A stretch of DNA of 64,000 nt, from positions 190,001 through 254,000 of the forward strand of contig CAJNDS010000558.1 in the NCBI GenBank assembly GCA_905221605.1, read 5' to 3'. Below are positions 34,317-45,900 of the stretch, in pieces (position 1 is the first letter of the stretch; each line of letters begins with the position of its first letter). The notes beneath the pieces were generated by a model. It had not been told where the DNA came from and ran no database searches. It worked only from the letters and a program-made list of their open reading frames with translations. Source of the stretch: Symbiodinium natans (taxonomy: Eukaryota; Sar; Dinophyceae; Suessiales; Symbiodiniaceae). A program made the position numbers and the translations under genes.

Positions 34317-34532
34317 GGGTTTGGGGTTTAGGGTTTAGGGTTTAGGGTTTAGGGTTTAGGGTTTAGGTTCTGGGTCTCCCTCTTCCACACCCTATCAGCG
34401 ACAAGTGAGGCTCACTGCCGACAGGGTGCCGATGGCCTGCAGCAAGCCCAGGCTGCTGGCTTTAGGGTTTCCGGTTTCCTGGGGTTTGGGGGTTTAGGGG
34501 TTTAGGGGTTTAGGGGTTTAGGGGTTTCGGGT
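34317..34532. repeat. TTTAGGG array and GGGGTTTA (8-bp) array
   Basis: 7-bp units at 34317-34368 and 8-bp units at 34481-34532, with an exon-like island between them. Confidence 0.85.
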
Positions 34533-35040
34533 TTGGGGGCTAAGGTTTACAACTACGGGTTTAGCTAGGGTCTAGGGCCTAGGGCCTATAGGGCCAGGGA
34601 AAGCCTTGCTCCCTTGATTCCGAGCTGCCTGGTGCCGGCAATGAGTGCTAACTTACACTGCGCAGTCTTTATAGTTTTTCTAAGGGAGGGGGGGGGGTTC
34701 AAGGGGGGCACGTAACCAAGGTTCCCTCTTACTCTTCACTACTCCCTAAGGCTCCCACACTTAGGCTCCCACACTGGACATATCTAGCCTAGAAACAGTC
34801 AAACCCTAAAAAGCAAAAGCCCTCCGAAAACCCAAAGCCTCAAAACCCTAAAGACCCTAAACCCAAAAACAGTCAAAACCTAATCCTACCGCCCTCAAGC
34901 CTAAACAACCTTTAAAACCCTTCAATCCCACAAACCCTAACGCCTCAAAACCTAAACCCTAAGCCCAAAGCAGCCTGGCCTGCACACCCTAAACACCCTA
35001 ACACACCCTAAACGCCACAAAAGCCCCTGCCTCTACCCCG

Positions 35041-35216
35041 AAGCTCTTTTGACTTACAGTGGTGAGTCTACTTAGCATCCCCTAGAAACCCGCTTTATAT
35101 AATCCCCAAAACACCTTACTAACCCTAAACCCTAAACCCTAAACCCTAAACCCTAAACCCTAAACCCTAAACCCTAAACCCTAAACCCTAAACCAAGTCA
35201 GAAGGGCTACCAAGTA
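35041..35216. mobile_element. H4 hairpin element interrupted by an AAACCCT array
   Basis: Left arm AGCTCTTTTGACTTAC, right arm GTCAGAAGGGCTACCAAGTA. Where other copies have CTTACTAACCCTAATTAC or CTTACTAACCCTTTAC, this copy has CTTACTAACCCTAAA continuing as about eleven AAACCCT units (35117-35195) before the right arm resumes. Confidence 0.7.
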
Positions 35217-35279
35217 TGGCCTTCTTCTCGGACGACGGCTTCGACTCAAAAGCGCTGAGCAGCGACGGCGGCTCCTTGC

Positions 35280-35330
35280 AAGGGTTTAGGGTTTAGGGTT
35301 TAGGGTTTAGGGTTTAGGGTTTAGGGCTTA
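35280..35330. repeat. TTTAGGG array
   Basis: Faces the AAACCCT array in the neighbouring H4 element across a 60-bp island that reads EPPSLLSAFESKPSSEKKA on the minus strand. Confidence 0.85.
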
Positions 35331-35604
35331 GGGCTTAGGGGCTGAGGTTTGGGGCTTAGGGTTTTCTCCCGGGTGTAGGGTTTGGGTTTAAGGTTTGGGG
35401 TTTCATAAGGGCTTAGGCTTTACGGTTTAAGATTTGCGGTCAAGGGGTTTAGGATTTTAGGGTTTAGGGCTTGGGGTTTGAGGTTCATGGTGTTAGTAGG
35501 GCAAACAGGGTAAGGAGTAGAGATTTGGGTAGGGTTTAGGGTGTACTTTGAAGCCTGGGGGCTCTAAGGGTGCTTGTAAGCCTAACCCCCCGCCCCCCCC
35601 TAAA

Positions 35605-35795
35605 CCCTCCAAACCCTAAACCCTCTAAACCCTCTAAACCCTCTAAACCCTCTAAACCCTCTAAACCCTCTAAACCCTCTAAACCCTCAAAACCCTCAAA
35701 ACCCTCAAAACCCTCAAAACCCTCAAAACCCTCAAAACCCTCAAAACCCTCAAAAACCTCAAAACCCTCAAAACCCTCAAAACCCTTAACCCTCT
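35605..35795. repeat. CCCTCTAAA and CCCTCAAAA (9-bp) array
   Basis: Two homogeneous blocks of 9-bp telomere-like variants, changing from CTCTAAAC to CTCAAAAC near 35685. The apparent KPSKPSKPS protein is repeat translation. Confidence 0.9.
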
Positions 35796-36329
35796 AAACC
35801 CTCCAAACCCCAAACTTAAACCCAAAACCAAAAACCCTCCAACCCTCCAAGTTTACAAGCTGTTCGCTCTTCCTTTCAGGATGCTAGCCGAAGCTCCCTA
35901 GACCTCAAAAGCACAAGCACATCGCACCAAGCCTAAACCCTAAATCCTAAAGCCTACACCCTAAATCCTAAACCCTAAAACCCCTTTATTTCTGCCAAGC
36001 AAGAAGTGAGCTGTCTCAAGTTTCGGGTTCTTGGCTTAGTGGTCAGGAAATGTCATAGAACCACAGTCCAACTCCCCCCCCCCTCCCCCCTACAGTAAAC
36101 TCCAGAAAGTTGGAACGGTTATTAAAGGATGATTAGAGCTGGGATTCCCCTTAGTATACCTTTGGGGGTCTGTGGATAAGGATTGTGCTATGAAAGACGT
36201 ACGACCTGCAACTCGTGTGGAGGGCTTTGAGTTTCAACCGCTTTCGCAATCGGGGTGTCTTACCGTCATCCGGAACGCCATTCGGACAAATCTACAGGAA
36301 AGTCTACAGAAGAGAACGGGTGGGGGCTG

Positions 36330-36640
36330 ATCAAGAAGACCCTAAACCCTAAACCCTAAAACCCTACACCCTAAAACCTAAACCCTAAACCCTAAACCCT
36401 GAACCCTAAGCCCTAAACCCTAAACCTACAGACACAACCCTCAACCACAGAGGAGGCGCTCCCGGGGCTCCTCTCCCGGAGGTGTCTGCACAAGGTAGTC
36501 CACATCTGCCAGAAAGGTAGGACTGGATCCTACACCCTAACTCTCATTCTAAGCTTAGGGTTTAGGGTGTAGGGTTTAGGGTTTAGGAAACCCTAAACCC
36601 AAATCCCTTGACCCTAAACCCTACACCCTAACCAAAAGGC
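36330..36640. repeat. Degenerate telomere-like repeats
   Basis: AAACCCT-type units at 36338-36428, TTTAGGG at 36556-36588, AAACCCT again to 36640. No gene seen. Confidence 0.7.
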
Positions 36641-36913
36641 TCCAAGGACTCTTATTCTAAGTGTTGTGTGGTCAAAAAGTCTTATTTAAAGAAGGTGTGT
36701 TGGGCCATGTTGACTTTCTACTCTAGAGGTAGCTGGCGTACTTACTATCGCTACCCAGCCTGGGTCGGCCAGGAAGCTTCGCCGTCAGAATCAGGGCTCC
36801 AGTTGGCTGCGCTATGTGGTTTAGGGTTTCGGGTTTTAGGGTCTAGGGTTTAGGGTTTAGGGTTGTACACTTGGTTTCCTATAAATGGGGTAATACTCTT
36901 GTGGGGGACATAA

Positions 36914-36996
36914 ACCTAAGGCTCCAAAATAGCCCAAAGTAGGCATCATTTAGAGACCCCAATGTAGGTACTACTTGTGTACTTGGAGCCCTAGGG
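36914..36996. mobile_element. Hairpin element, family H3
   Basis: CCTAAGGCTCC at the left and GGAGCCCTAGGG at the right, with GCCCAAAGTAGGCATCATTTAGAGA shared in part with the 11306 copy. Confidence 0.65.
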
Positions 36997-37987
36997 TAAG
37001 AGGCACACCAATTATGACCTATTCAGGGGTGGTTTGGGTCAAGCCAGGATTTCCTCCCCAAGATCGGATCTCAGGTGCTATTAAGACTGTTAACGAAAAG
37101 ATGGTTTAGGGTTTAGGGCCTAGGGTGTTGGGCTTTGGGCTTTGGGCTTAGGGCGTTTTTGAGGGAACTCCCCCCCCTCCCCCCACCCAAGGAATCTAGG
37201 TGCCGCAGAAAACCCTTTTAAGGACCCAATATTCCAAACTCCAAAACCCCCTAAAACCTTGAAGCAAGCCAGTGAGCCGAAAATTTCAAACTCGGACCCA
37301 GGGGAATGTCCGCCCATGGGCGCAGGAGTGGATGCTCCGTGATGCTCTGAAGAGTGGACGCCGTGGGGAATGAACGTTGCCAGGTGCAAACATTCAGGCT
37401 TTTTAAGCGCCCACGCTGATGAACGGATGTTGACAGGTGCAGACGTGAATGCTTCCAGCAACGTGAGGAATGATGAGACTTGACATAGCCACTTACAAAC
37501 ATGGACGCTTTAAAGGAAGCGCTGGTGTGGACATTGACATTGCCAGGTGCACAACTAACCCTAAACCTGAACCCTAACCCCTAAACCCTACACCCTGATA
37601 CATGTATGCTGCAGACAGGAGAAAGACGACAATTAACACCGAAGAAGTCGAAACTCGTGGTTGCACGAGTCTTTCGAGAGGGCAAAGAACGTTTGCTCCA
37701 GGCGCAACTCCAGACCGCCCCAAGCGCATCAACACTAAACTACTAATTTGCTTAAGAACACCAACAATATAAAAAACAAAAAAACACAAAACAAATAAAT
37801 AAAAAGATAACTTCTTACCCCTGTATATATGGAGAAGAAAGTTTCTTATTCTTCGGGGTTCTTTCGCAAACAGTAGTAAACCCTTGCAAGAGGCAGGCGC
37901 CTCGAACAGGAATCGTGCAATGCGGGCGCAGCACGTCGCTGTCGGCGAACCTCTTAAAGCAAGGCTTGCACGGACAGTGCTCTAAAC

Positions 37988-38062
37988 TCTGGTCCCCTTT
38001 TCGGGTGCCCTACATAAGTAGTAGGCGCCGCCTTCTCATAAGGACCCCGAAAAGGGACCAGA
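37988..38062. mobile_element. Short hairpin element, family H7
   Basis: TCTGGTCCCCTTTTCGGG at the left is inverted as CCCGAAAAGGGACCAGA at the right, about 75 bp in all. Single copy in this window. Confidence 0.6.
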
Positions 38063-39308
38063 TTCTACGGAAGTGACCAAATGGACCTTGGGGTAGAGGC
38101 CCTGGAGCTTAGGGTTTCAATTTGGGCTTAGGGTACGTGGGGCCCTGATTTAAACCATTCCCCCGAATATTAACACACCCCTAATACCAAAAAAAAAACT
38201 GACCCCAAAACCCGATCCCGTAACCTGCCCCTATCAAAACCTCTACCGAACAAAGGGCGGGGGGGAGTGGGGTTAGGGGAGGTCGGAAGCCTCAAGCAGG
38301 AACCTGAACCATCAAGATTCAAGTACCTCTCAGTGCCTGGGCTCAGGGGCTCCCAGCTACCTACAATAAGGACGGGCTGTTCCCTACAATTGAAAACCTT
38401 TGGGGGTTGCGGCATTGGGGGACTTCCTTGAAAGGACTCCGGGCCATGGATCTTCAACTCGTATGTCAGGCTTGCTTGGCGGTTCAGGGTACTTATAACC
38501 CAACTATGAGTGTAGTTATTACCCACCAAGAAGCCGCTCAAGTACCCGAACAGGGTTTAAAATTGGGTTATACAGTTATAATTGGATTTCTGAGTACCAC
38601 GAATCTCCAAGCAGGAGGGCTTAAGATAGAAAGCCTCGGAGCGCTTAGAAGTAAGGTTTCTACATATTGATATCCTGATCATGAAGCCCTCAATGCAAAG
38701 ACCGCGGCTTCTGCCATTCGAGATTGTGATGAACTGCGCCTCCTGCAGGGAGTTCAGGCGGTAGGGGGTTTAGGGTTTAGGGTTTTTTAGGGGTTAGGGG
38801 CTAGGGGGGCCGGCTTCAAGCAGTGAACAACTCGGGGCGAGCGCTGCGTCCAGAGGGCCGAACAATTTGCGGGGAGCGCTGGGTCCAAAGGGTGAAGACC
38901 CATACGACCAAGAAACCCCACTAAACCCCAAACATCCCGAAACTCGAAGAGCATGAGGGCTTACGACCTTCAATCCTCAACCACAACCCTCAACCCCAAA
39001 AGCCTCAACCCCAAACCCCAAAACCCAAACCCCAAACCCTAAACCCGAAACCCCAAACCCTGTGGGTTCGGCACCGGACTTCTTTTCACAGCAATGCGTG
39101 GGAGTACTCCCCGGTGCGGACTTTGTATCGCGCTACCAGGTCGAAGATCCCAGAGGCAGATAAGCCTTGGCTTGCAGGGTTTAGGGTTTAGGGTTTAATT
39201 AGGGTGTAGGGTTTCGGGCTTAGGGTTTAGGGTTTAGGGTTTAGGGTTTAGGGCTTCGGGTTCAGGGGTTAGTACATTCAGGGACAGGGCGGTTGGGCGT
39301 ACTGGGTA

Positions 39309-39409
39309 TTGGGATGTTCATCCTTACACTAACATTCTATAATGGGGATTATAATTGGGGGTACTGCAATCCCTATTAAGAACCGTTAGTATAACGGGGA
39401 ACATCCCAA
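39309..39409. mobile_element. Hairpin element, family H1
   Basis: TTGGGATGTTCATCCTTACACTAAC on the left (first bases) mirrored by GTTAGTATAACGGGGAACATCCCAA. Ends 60 bp before the copia LTR. Flanks ACTGGGTA and CTAGGTTA are only loosely alike. Confidence 0.7.
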
Positions 39410-39473
39410 CTAGGTTACCTGAAGAACCCCAAAACTGACTTTATTGTAGGCTACTACTCCAGTCCTGGGTCTC

Positions 39474-39750
39474 TGTTGAATGGCAGACAGCACTACCCAA
39501 GATATCAGCTATCCTGAGTAAAAGGTAAGTGCCAAGAAGCCGCACCAGCTGAAAGGATATCTCCAAAGTGGGATAAAGTAAGGGAAGGTCAATTACATCC
39601 ATGTCTGTTGTCAAGCATATGTCAGAGGACATGTTTTCCGTTCACCTCAGCAAGCTACGCGGTGCACCTTGAGCCACCACAGGTGGCATAGCGAGTTCAC
39701 TGCTCTGTGCTCCCATCTCCTAAGAGATCAGGAGCCTAAGCTCTTCAACA
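39474..39750 (-). repeat. copia 3' LTR
   Basis: 277 bp, TG...CA ends with 7-bp inverted TGTTGAA/TTCAACA. In element sense a GCGGGGG purine stretch (39751-39757) directly precedes it and may be the polypurine tract. Confidence 0.95.
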
Positions 39751-39934
39751 CCCCCGCGATGGGCGCACACGGCAGTTACTCGGAAATACTGAGCCCAAAA
39801 TGCGGTTGCATACTCCTATCATAACCTTCAACCGCAGATCACCAGAGAAAGGGTGCTTCGCACGTCCGGCCACTGTACATAAGATTGGGCATCGTAACAA
39901 AACAAACACCACGAACCATCAATCCCTGAAACCC

Positions 39935-42900
39935 TTAAACATCTATCGATGACTCCAAGTTCCTGGACTCAGGTTCGTTAGGGTGCAACTGTTGCGTAGC
40001 TTGCTTTTCCTTTCTACCTGATTTGGTGCAATACGTGATGCGGATATGGCATGTGTCCATGACCTCTCGCACAAGGTCCACGCGGCCTCCGGAACTACTT
40101 AGCTTGGTTAGTCCGTCCGCGATCATATGTTCAGCATTTACCCAGTACGTTGAGAAACCATGGTCTACAACCAAGTCATACAGTATCTGATACACCAAGC
40201 TTTGCATCTTCTGCCCCTGTCTGGTTGAAGGTTTCTCTGTCCTAATGCTGTCATATAATCCCTTGTTATCCGTCACGATTATACGATGTTGCCCCTTTTG
40301 AAGTAGTTTCTGTTTTACCTCACGGGCTCTCAGGCCATACATGACTTGCTCGTACAATAGTAGCAAGGATACGGATGAGTCCGCAGCTATCGTGGCACCC
40401 TGGAGTTCGCTAGCGTACGAGGACCAAACTGCACGATCTATCTTAGAGCTGGTGAAATCGGCCAACACAGACTTTACCATGTCACCCTTCAGAACCGACT
40501 TAGGCGCCCAAAACATCAGAGCCCCCGCTTGACTATGACCCGACGGCCTACTCGTATGACCCGCATCCGTGAACACGACCAATGCTAAATCAGTCCAATT
40601 CTGCGCTACTTTCTGGAAGGTCAAAGAGTAGGGTTGTGCCTTGAGGGTGCGGACAATCTTATTCAGAGCTACGATGTGTTGCTTTTCAGGACGTGTACCG
40701 TATGAGGCATAGTGACTGACGTCATAGGCTACATCCGGTCTGGTGTTAACGGCAACCCACAGCAAAGCGCCTAGTTGTGACCAGAACTGGGTTTGACCTG
40801 CCTTATCTAGAAGGCCATCCTTCAGGGGCTTCACCGGCGTTTCACGCAACTTCTCTACGTAGTGCGCCTGGTCTACAGTAATGGTCCGACTTAGGGGGTG
40901 CTGGCGTAGATTTAGCCCAGTGTAAAGAACAGGAGCGACATCTGCATACTTGCGCTCACCGAAAGGGAGTCTAGCAACTAGCTTCTGCAGCGCTGCTTCA
41001 AACTGTGGATCTACACTGGCAGAACAACCAGCAATTAACAGATCATCTACGTGAGCCCCAACTAGGCCCAAAACTCTACTTCGATCTTTCTTATCTCTAA
41101 GGACATAAACACATCTATCAGCTGGAACCTGCTCGAACCCACACGTTTCTAGTTCAGCGGTAAGACGACGATACCACGCCAGCGGTGCTTCACTTAATCC
41201 ATAAGGTACTTTCTTTATTCTGGCGATAGTATCCTCGTCGTACCCCTGATCTGAAACCAAGTCTCGTGGCAGCTCAGCATAGATTGGCTTAACCCTTGAA
41301 GACCTGTCCCCTGCCAAGAAAGCTGTCTTAGCATCCAAAGTAAACAGTCGATACTGATGATGAGCGGCCAGAGTGAGAATCGCATGCCGACCCTGCCTGG
41401 ATAATGTAGGTGAAGCTGTAGAGTACTGACCCAAATCTGGATCCTTAAAACCCCTAATTACTAACCTAGCTTTCGGACGCTTCTCACCATTCGGTTGATC
41501 CCCTACATTCTTCCAGGTCAGGATCCAGCGACTGCTTATGACGCGCTTCGGGTCAATCCCTCGCCTGCTCAAAAGTTCAACGACGTCATTGGAAATCCAC
41601 TGTGACCACTCGGCCCGCTTAGCTTGCCTAAACATCTCTTTTTCAGTGGACGTCAAATGACGCTCGCTGACCTCAGCCTTGCGTTTCTGAGCTGCTGCCG
41701 CATTGAAACACATCTCCCTCACTATGTGTACGATTGACTCATCACTCTCCAGTTCGCTAAGCTCAACGTCAAATTCCAAGCCTACCGACATTCCAACATA
41801 ATCATGCTCACAAGACTCATTATACCACGCGTCAGCAACATGATCCGCCGCGCCCCCTTCAAAGTCTGCGAATGCCCAGAGACTTGTTTCCCGCGGTGGA
41901 GGATTTCGAATTGGAGTGCGGCTACGGTGTCTTACCTCCGAGCTGCTCGCCTCGGTACTCCGAAGAACAGCAGGAGACACTGCCGCAGGCGGCGGCGCCT
42001 CCATCAGAGGACGAGCGCCAGGGCCCAGCTCTGCGCGGTGCTGGTCTTCCAGCTCCAAATCGGAGTGCTCCCCATGAGGGCGTTTATCCCCCCGCTTGAG
42101 AGGGCCGGAGGAAAGTTCATCGCCGCCAGCTGGTGTTGGCAACTGCAGCGGTGGAACTAGCGGCGCGGACGGTGCGAGCGGCGGGCGCGCAGGTGTACCG
42201 GGGGTGGGTGTCGGCGGGCCAGGAGTGCCAGGGGCCGGCGTGGGAGGCGCCTGGGGCACCGGCTCATACTCAGCTTCTTCCTTCAGCTCCTCAACCTGCA
42301 CTGGTGCGACCGGTTCATCGTGAGCCGCCTCCCAGTCTGCAGACGTGGGGCGTTCCGCCCGTATGTCTGTGCCCCGGGCTAGGCGCATGTCCTGAAAGGA
42401 AGACTGCAGGGATTGCCCCTTCTGCAGCTGCGCGCGGACCCATTCAGCCTTCACGCTTACTGGACGCAACTGCTCAGGGCTACACAGAAACAAACGTCCA
42501 TGAACCGTTACTCCGGGACCCAGCCAAACACCTTTCTGCCCTGGACTTGCTGCATCACCTTTGCGCCGGCGGTATACCAACACGACCTGACCCTTGTAGT
42601 ACGGACCTTTGTAGGGCCTGGGCCTGGTACTGGAAACTCGCGCCGTGCGGTCTCTGACCTCACTTTGAACCCAGGCCGTCCGGGCCGCCACACGTCTGAG
42701 CATGAGAGTTTCGTACAAGGGATCTTCACGATGCAATCTCTCTGCAAGCAACTGATAATCCTCATCCGCTTCAGCGAAACTGGGCGGCGCTTTAGGAAGC
42801 TTACCGAACACCAAAACTGCCGGGGACACTCCCTCAACTCTCATCAGCTCATTGCGGGCTTGAATGACTGCTGTGGCCGCTTCGAAAGGTGTGCAAGAAC

Positions 42901-45900
42901 GATCCTCCAAGAACACCTTCTGGACTTGCAATCTCAGCGTGCGGTGCAGTCGTTCTATCTGGCCGTGTTGGTACGGTGCTTGAGCAGCGCTAAGACGTTG
43001 AAGCATTGAATGTCGGGCTAAGAACTGGCCAAATTGATCACTTCTGAAAATGGTGTCTGGATCACAAAAGATACATTCTGGAGCCCCGTACGGTAGAACC
43101 CAGCCCTGCTCAAGCTGCCGAATCGCAGTGGCGCTATCTCCCGCCTCTAGTGCAAAAACTCTCGCATACGATGTTGCAGTATCTACTGCTGTCAACAAGA
43201 ACACGCGATGCTGCACTGAGTCACGCTCGACTGTCAGATCTAGCGTATCGATGCTCACTACAGAGTTAAAACTGCGCGGACGGGCTGAACCTACCACTGC
43301 ATGTGCATCTGGCGCTCGTTGGGCTTCACAAAGAGAGCATGTGAACTGTGAAGCTTGGCGCAACAGCCATGTTGCTGCTCCAGCATCCTTTAAATGTTGC
43401 AGGAACTCGGCTCGTCCACAGTGGCCAAGGCCAACGTGCAGTCTTTGGAGATACTCCCTCACTTTGCGTTGATCACTGACACTTTGCAAACCCGGCACAG
43501 GTTTAATAACAGGCTGTGTCTCTGCAGCTACAGGCTCATTTGGTGAGGGCTTATCTCCAAAGAATGTCACTAGCAGTTGGCAATTCACAGGCAATCGGAG
43601 TCTTTTGGTTCCTTGCATTTCATGACAATGATCTACATAGTACCATTCCCCCGCTACCCGAGCAACTGTCGTTCGCCTGGTCGCTACAACGCCAGTCGGA
43701 AGGTTAGCATAGCACTTCAATGATTTTCCAGTTGTTACTGTGTCTACCTCGAGTCCACTCCAGACCCTCAGCTGTGCCTGCACCGGGACTGGCAAGTCAG
43801 CTCGACGGTATCTACCAGGGAACTGAAGTGCATTCAACTGCTTAGTCATCTCGGTGTCTGTCACTTTGAATACCGTAGGTTCACCAGGGCTTACTGGGAA
43901 AGCTGCGTCGCGAATTCCTCCGGCAAAGAAACCTACTGGAACTACCTTCGGATGCCCAATCCTTTCTTGAAATCGTGGCACGCTAGTTTCATAAGGCACC
44001 CCTTCCTGCACAGTTTGGCCGAAACTGGGAGGTCGGGGCGCTGACATGCCTGTCACAAGCGCTCGGGCCATCTTCTTTGGATAGTCCTCGGCCCAAGAGG
44101 TTACGGACCTACCCATGAAACTACCCGCTAGCTGATCATGCGATCCCCGGCATTTACACCGATACTGCTGCATATGACCAGCCAACTCCCTTCTGGTAGT
44201 GAAGATGGTTGTGCTCTTGCGGACTGGCACACCTGTGCGGGGATGCCTGAGCCCCAAAGCGCACTGATGGAACGAAGCATAGAAATGACGGCACTTAAGT
44301 TTCTGAAATCGCCTGTCATCCCACGCTAAGGAACCCTTCGGATTCTCAGCACTACAATGTCTTCCATTGGCGCTCTGACACTCAAGCACTTCAAAGAGCA
44401 TATCCCAATTGGATCGGGAAGCCAATATTTCTCGCAAGATCTTCTGTCTAGCGCCTAAAGACCTCTGCTCGTTCAGCCCACTCCATCGACAGTAGGACCG
44501 ACAGGGAAATGCTATGAAAACATCTCTTGGCCGTACTAGACTCACAAGTGATCTTACGTACCAACGGGCTTCCTCTCCTTGGAGTTCCTGTCCCCACGCA
44601 CGGCCTAGACGAATGGCAGTTCCACCGGCTGACTCAAACTCCTCGCTGAGCCTAGCTCTACCGGCAAACACTTCAATCAGGCCTACCTCAACCCCACGAT
44701 CTAGCTTCCACGCCTGTGGACCCAGCCATTCTCTCAGCTGAGCACGGGTTGCTTTCTGATCAAGGTTGAGGTTTGTGGCTTTCCATGCCTGGGGTAGTTC
44801 GAGTCTAGGCTGTGGCTCTAACTCGCCTACGGGTACTTCCGGGGAAACTCTAGGCCAGTCACTAGTCACAACCTCGTCAACAGAAACCTCTACTTTCACA
44901 GACGGCAACACCTCAGGCAAGACTTGCGCTGTCAACGCAGCCGCAACACCTCCCAGGTATCGCCAGCATCGGGATCTCCCATAGGGGAAGGGCCGGCTTC
45001 TGGCCACTGAGGGCTGGCCACGGCCTTCGGCATTCCCTGGCTGCCCTGGCTTGGAGCTGACTGTGTCACCCCCGTGAAGAAATGATGCGCTGGCAGGCCG
45101 ATCTGTTGCCTCAGGTACGCTGCTCGCGTCATCAGCTCCGCAGCCTGCTCTTCCAGCTCCTTGATGTGGGAGACAATGGACTTCTCGTCCTCCATCTTTA
45201 CGTCCGGTTTCTGTGGCGTGGCGGCATACTCTGTGGCCAGCATCTCCCTGACGGCCGACATGATGCTCTCCATCTGGGGCGGTGTGCTTGAGGATGCTGG
45301 CACCACTGACGGCGATGCCCTGGGATGACTGAACGGCGCTGTTGCTGCAGGGAGTGGAGCCCTGGGATAGCCGGCAGGCGGGCCTGTCGAGGCTTGTCCA
45401 GTCAAGACTCCACTCGTCTTCAAGCTCTTGACTTCCTGCTGCACTGGCGCCTGGTTCTGAGTCGCTATCTCCAGAGCATATTCGGAAGCTCTCTGGTCCT
45501 TCTCTCGTAGGGCCTTCAATTTCTCTGAGTGCAACGCAATCTTCCGGACATTGAATGGATATGTGACGGTGCCCTTCTTGTCCAAAGCCTCGGGAGCGCC
45601 TTCTGACTCCACCAAATCTCCGTCGGCGAGGACGGTAAAGGTCGATGGTCCAGGAATGGGCGTCACGGCACAGTCCTTGCGGTACGCATATTGAATCTCT
45701 CCGGTGGCCCTCACAACTCGAGCCAGTCTTCCCTTGCAATCCCTGCACTTCGTGCGGCAGTGACTGCAATGGTACGTGTTCCCTGACGCATTGCCGTACG
45801 ACTCGATCATGTGAGGGCTGCAGTGAGCATACTGCGGCGGTTGAAGGCCGTCTGGTTTGAGAAGGCACGCGCAGAGCTTCGTCTGACTCATCACAGCTGA

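Noticed and set aside
35570-35797. Open frame of KPS repeats
   Set aside because: Direct translation of a 9-bp telomere-like array; no start context or flanking coding sequence.
42096-43009. Plus-strand open frames within the copia element
   Set aside because: Antisense shadows of the integrase and linker region; no motif of their own.
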